Shown: positions 5,321-8,195 of the stretch, in pieces
How the letters are laid out: every line of letters begins with the position of its first letter
Position numbering within the stretch: position 1 is the first letter of the stretch
Assembly (NCBI GenBank): GCA_025360565.1
Contig: JANYBY010000241.1
Coordinates: 1 to 8,195 of the forward strand
Length of the DNA: 8,195 nt
Source: Bacteroidota bacterium
Lineage (GTDB): Bacteria; Bacteroidota; Bacteroidia; B-17B0; Aurantibacillaceae
Reading direction: 5' to 3'
Made by a program: the position numbers and the translations under genes
The notes under the pieces: model-generated
Told to the model about the DNA's origin: nothing
The model's database searches: none
The model's input: the letters and a program-made list of their open reading frames with translations, nothing else

Positions 5321-8179
5321 TTACGCTTCTACAGCCTCATCCATATACGCTTCAATTGGTGCGCATGAACAAACCAAATTTCTGTCGCCGTAAGCGTTAT
5401 CAACTCTTGCCACGCTTGGCCAAAATTTATTTGCTTTTACCCACTTTAACGGAAACACCGCTTTTTCTCTGCTATAAGGTTTATTATAATTATCTGAAAT
5501 GATAAGTTTGGCTGTATGCGGTGCATTTTTAATTACATTATTTAATTTATCGGCTTTGCCGTCAATAATTTCCTGAATTTCTTTTCTGATATTGATCATT
5601 GCTTCGCAAAAACGATCTAACTCCGCTTTGTTTTCGCTTTCGGTTGGTTCAACCATTAAGGTATCGTGAACCGGAAAAGAAACTGTTGGTGCATGAAAAC
5701 CGTAATCCATCAAACGTTTCGCAATATCGCCAACCTCAACGCCGCTCGCCGCTTTAAAATCGCTGCAATCCAAGATCATTTCATGCGCACAACGGTTTTT
5801 TGTTCCTGTATAAAGCACTTTAAATTTGGTCGTCAATATTTCTTTCATGTAATTGGCATTTAAAATGGCGGTTTCGGTTGCGGCTTTTAAACCATCGCTT
5901 CCCAACATTTTAATATAACCGTAACTGATCAATAATATTAACGAACTTCCAAATGGCGCAGAACTAACGGCATGAATTCCTTTTTCACCACCGGTATTTA
6001 TGATCGGGTGTGAGGGTAAATAAGGAACTAATTTTTCAACCACGCCAATGGGTCCCATGCCGGGACCGCCACCGCCATGCGGAATGGCAAATGTTTTGTG
6101 CAAATTTAAATGACAAACATCTGCGCCAATATTTCCCGGCGAAGTTAATCCCACCTGCGCGTTCATATTTGCACCGTCCATATAAACAAGGCCGCCGTTA
6201 TCGTGAATAATTTTTGTTATTTCGGTAATGCCTTCTTCATACACGCCGTGTGTACTCGGATAGGTGATCATTAAACAACTTAATTTATCTTTATGTAATT
6301 CGGCTTTCGCTTTTAAGTCGGCAATATCTACGTTTCCTTTTTCGTCACATTTTGTAATTACAATTGTCATGCCTGCCATTGCAGCGCTGGCAGGATTTGT
6401 GCCATGAGCAGATTGCGGAATAAGCGCCACATTGCGGTGGGCACCGTTATTTGCAATGTGATATTGGCGAATTACCATTAAGCCTGCGTATTCGCCCTGT
6501 GCACCTGAGTTTGGTTGAAAACTCATTTTTGCAAAGCCTGTAATATTACTTAGGTCTTTATCCAGTTCTTTAATTAATTCAGCGTAACCTTGCGCTTGTT
6601 CAACCGGTGCAAAGGGATGAATGTTTGCATATTCGGGCCATGTTAATGCCAATAATTCTGAAGCGGCATTTAATTTCATTGTACAAGAACCCAAGGAGAT
6701 CATTGAATGCACTAACGAAAGATCTTTGTTCTCTAAACGTTTTATATAACGCATCATTTCGCTTTCGCTGTGATAGGAATTAAAAACAGGATGCGTAAGG
6801 AATGGCGAAGTACGATTGACGATTGAGGATTGGATCAGTTTTGAGGATTGAACAGCGCCGTTGGATTTAATTCCAAACACGGATAAAATATCAACGATAT
6901 CTTCTGTCTCAACTGTTTGGTCTAAGCTGATACCAACATGTTTCGCGTCAACTTTTCTGAAATTAATTTCTTTAGCTTCCGCTGCTGAAATGATCTTGTT
7001 TGAATCGCATTCAACAACGATGGTATCAAAATATATTTTGGAAATAACTTTAACGCCTGCTTTTTTCAATTCCTCGGCAACCGTATGAGTTGCATTGTGA
7101 ACGCCTTGCGCGATTGCTTTAATGCCTTCTTGTCCGTGATACACCGCGTACATGCTTGCCATAATAGCCAATAAAGCTTGAGCTGTACAAATATTTGAAG
7201 TTGCTTTATCGCGTTTAATATGTTGTTCGCGCGTTTGTAATGCCATGCGTAAAGCGGGATTGCCTTCCACATCCTGCGACACGCCAATGATGCGGCCCGG
7301 AATCAATCGTTTGTAATCTTCTTTGCAGGTAAAAAACGCAGCGTGTGGTCCGCCATAACCCAATGGCACGCCAAAGCGCTGCGAATTTCCGTAAACAACA
7401 TCCGCTCCCCATTCGCCCGGAGGAGTGAGCAGAGCAAGCGCCAAAAGATCGGAACCAACTGCCACCTGAATTTCTAAAGCTTTACATTTTTCGATAAATG
7501 ATCTGTAATCGTTTGCTTCACCGTTAAGATCAGGGTACTGAATAATTGCGCCAAAATAATTTGCATCTAAACCAAAACTGTTTGCATTACCAACAACAAC
7601 TTCAATACCAACCGGATTTGAGCGTGTTTTAATAACATCGATCACTTGCGGAAAACAGGTTTCGCTCACAAATAATTTATTTGCGCCTGCTTTTTGTTTG
7701 TCCCTGCTTCGGTTATTGTAAAACATAAAAGCAGCTTCTGCACCTGCAGTTGCTTCATCCAATAAACTCGCGTTTGCCAATTGCATGCCTGTTAAATCAA
7801 GGATCATTGTTTGAAAATTCAACAAAGCCTCCAATCGACCTTGCGCAATCTCGGCCTGGTAAGGCGTGTAGGCTGTATACCAACCCGGATTTTCTAAAAC
7901 ATTACGCTGAATAACAGCCGGTAAAATATTATTGTTATAACCTAAACCAATGTATGATCTAAACACTTTATTTTTTTTGCCCAACGCGCGTAAATGTTTT
8001 TGATATTGAAATTCGCTTAAGGCAGCCCCCACTTTTAAAGGTTCTTTTAAACGGATATTAGCCGGAACGGTTTGGTTGATCAACTCATCCACACTTGAAA
8101 CGCCAATTTTTTTCAGCATTTCTTTTACTTCATTTTCACGGGGGCCGTTGTGGCGGGAAACAAATTTATCGGTAGTCAT
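5321..8179 (-). CDS. gcvP: glycine dehydrogenase (decarboxylating), P-protein of the glycine cleavage system
   Basis: Cytoplasmic PLP enzyme that decarboxylates glycine and passes the aminomethyl group to the lipoyl arm of H-protein. With T-, H- and L-proteins it feeds one-carbon units to tetrahydrofolate. 952 residues, close to the usual length of the fused form (E. coli about 957). Seen: RHNGP near the start (9-13), YTPYQAEIAQGRLEALLNFQ in the N-terminal half, GSCTMKLNAA (497-506), and HLNLHKTFAIPHGGGGPGMG with the PLP-binding lysine at about residue 695. The C-terminus ending in CSCAPIEAYMDEA is typical of Bacteroidota members. The ATG at 8177-8179 starts MTTDKFVSRHNGP; only 16 AT-rich upstream bases are visible, with no Shine-Dalgarno sequence, so the promoter and any glycine control element lie outside. 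gcvT and gcvH are not adjacent on the visible side. Oddity: a heptanucleotide repeat encodes the linker around residues 444-456, between the two halves of the enzyme. Confidence 0.98.
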   Translation of the reverse strand: MTTDKFVSRHNGPRENEVKEMLKKIGVSSVDELINQTVPANIRLKEPLKVGAALSEFQYQKHLRALGKKNKVFRSYIGLGYNNNILPAVIQRNVLENPGWYTAYTPYQAEIAQGRLEALLNFQTMILDLTGMQLANASLLDEATAGAEAAFMFYNNRSRDKQKAGANKLFVSETCFPQVIDVIKTRSNPVGIEVVVGNANSFGLDANYFGAIIQYPDLNGEANDYRSFIEKCKALEIQVAVGSDLLALALLTPPGEWGADVVYGNSQRFGVPLGYGGPHAAFFTCKEDYKRLIPGRIIGVSQDVEGNPALRMALQTREQHIKRDKATSNICTAQALLAIMASMYAVYHGQEGIKAIAQGVHNATHTVAEELKKAGVKVISKIYFDTIVVECDSNKIISAAEAKEINFRKVDAKHVGISLDQTVETEDIVDILSVFGIKSNGAVQSSKLIQSSIVNRTSPFLTHPVFNSYHSESEMMRYIKRLENKDLSLVHSMISLGSCTMKLNAASELLALTWPEYANIHPFAPVEQAQGYAELIKELDKDLSNITGFAKMSFQPNSGAQGEYAGLMVIRQYHIANNGAHRNVALIPQSAHGTNPASAAMAGMTIVITKCDEKGNVDIADLKAKAELHKDKLSCLMITYPSTHGVYEEGITEITKIIHDNGGLVYMDGANMNAQVGLTSPGNIGADVCHLNLHKTFAIPHGGGGPGMGPIGVVEKLVPYLPSHPIINTGGEKGIHAVSSAPFGSSLILLISYGYIKMLGSDGLKAATETAILNANYMKEILTTKFKVLYTGTKNRCAHEMILDCSDFKAASGVEVGDIAKRLMDYGFHAPTVSFPVHDTLMVEPTESENKAELDRFCEAMINIRKEIQEIIDGKADKLNNVIKNAPHTAKLIISDNYNKPYSREKAVFPLKWVKANKFWPSVARVDNAYGDRNLVCSCAPIEAYMDEAVEA
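6813..6850. repeat. in-frame heptanucleotide/direct repeat within gcvP
   Basis: CGATTGA occurs at 6813-6819 and 6820-6826, followed by the variant GGATTGG (6827-6833), a three-copy 7-base tandem repeat. TTGAGGATTG also occurs at 6823-6832 and again at 6841-6850, offset by 18 bases (six codons), so the reading frame is kept. The encoded peptide is low-complexity (SSKLIQSSIVN), just before the conserved RTSPFLTHPVFNSYHSE block. The linker between the two halves of GcvP tolerates variation, which fits retention of such an insertion or expansion. Confidence 0.55.
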
Positions 8180-8195
8180 ATTATTTAATTTAAGG

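Overview
The window looks like chromosomal DNA from a Bacteroidota organism (a gliding or type IX secretion lineage such as Flavobacteriia, Cytophagia or Sphingobacteriia). The basis is AT-rich DNA, start sites without Shine-Dalgarno sequences, a Bacteroidota-like fused glycine decarboxylase, GldM-type domains (known mainly from this phylum), and a palindromic intergenic repeat of a kind I remember from these genomes. All supported genes lie on the minus strand, so transcription runs from right to left.

The right third (5321-8179) is a complete housekeeping gene, gcvP, the P-protein of the glycine cleavage system. It is followed by a convincing intrinsic terminator (5264-5291). A short AT-rich gap with a weak possible promoter leads into an accessory cluster.

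The accessory cluster, in transcription order, has three genes. The first (4278-5171) is a 297-residue protein with what look like two tandem TIR-like domains. The second starts 18 bases later (1476-4259) and is a 927-residue STAND-type NTPase (nSTAND1 style) with one transmembrane helix. Its C-terminus is not the usual WD40 or TPR repeat array but the three C-terminal periplasmic domains of the gliding/type IX secretion motor protein GldM. The third (1-1361, cut by the window edge) is a second nSTAND1 NTPase, clearly a paralogue of the second and starting at GTG. A 114-base gap between the two STAND genes holds a purine-rich low-complexity tract and a composite palindromic repeat.

The most interesting object is the STAND-GldM fusion. 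It would place a signalling ATPase in the cytoplasm and GldM-like domains in the periplasm, next to a TIR-like partner and a duplicated STAND ATPase. TIR plus STAND neighbours are a known theme in bacterial conflict and signalling systems. I infer that this could be an envelope-sensing or defence module, but nothing in the sequence proves a function. A minor oddity is a heptanucleotide repeat inside the gcvP reading frame.
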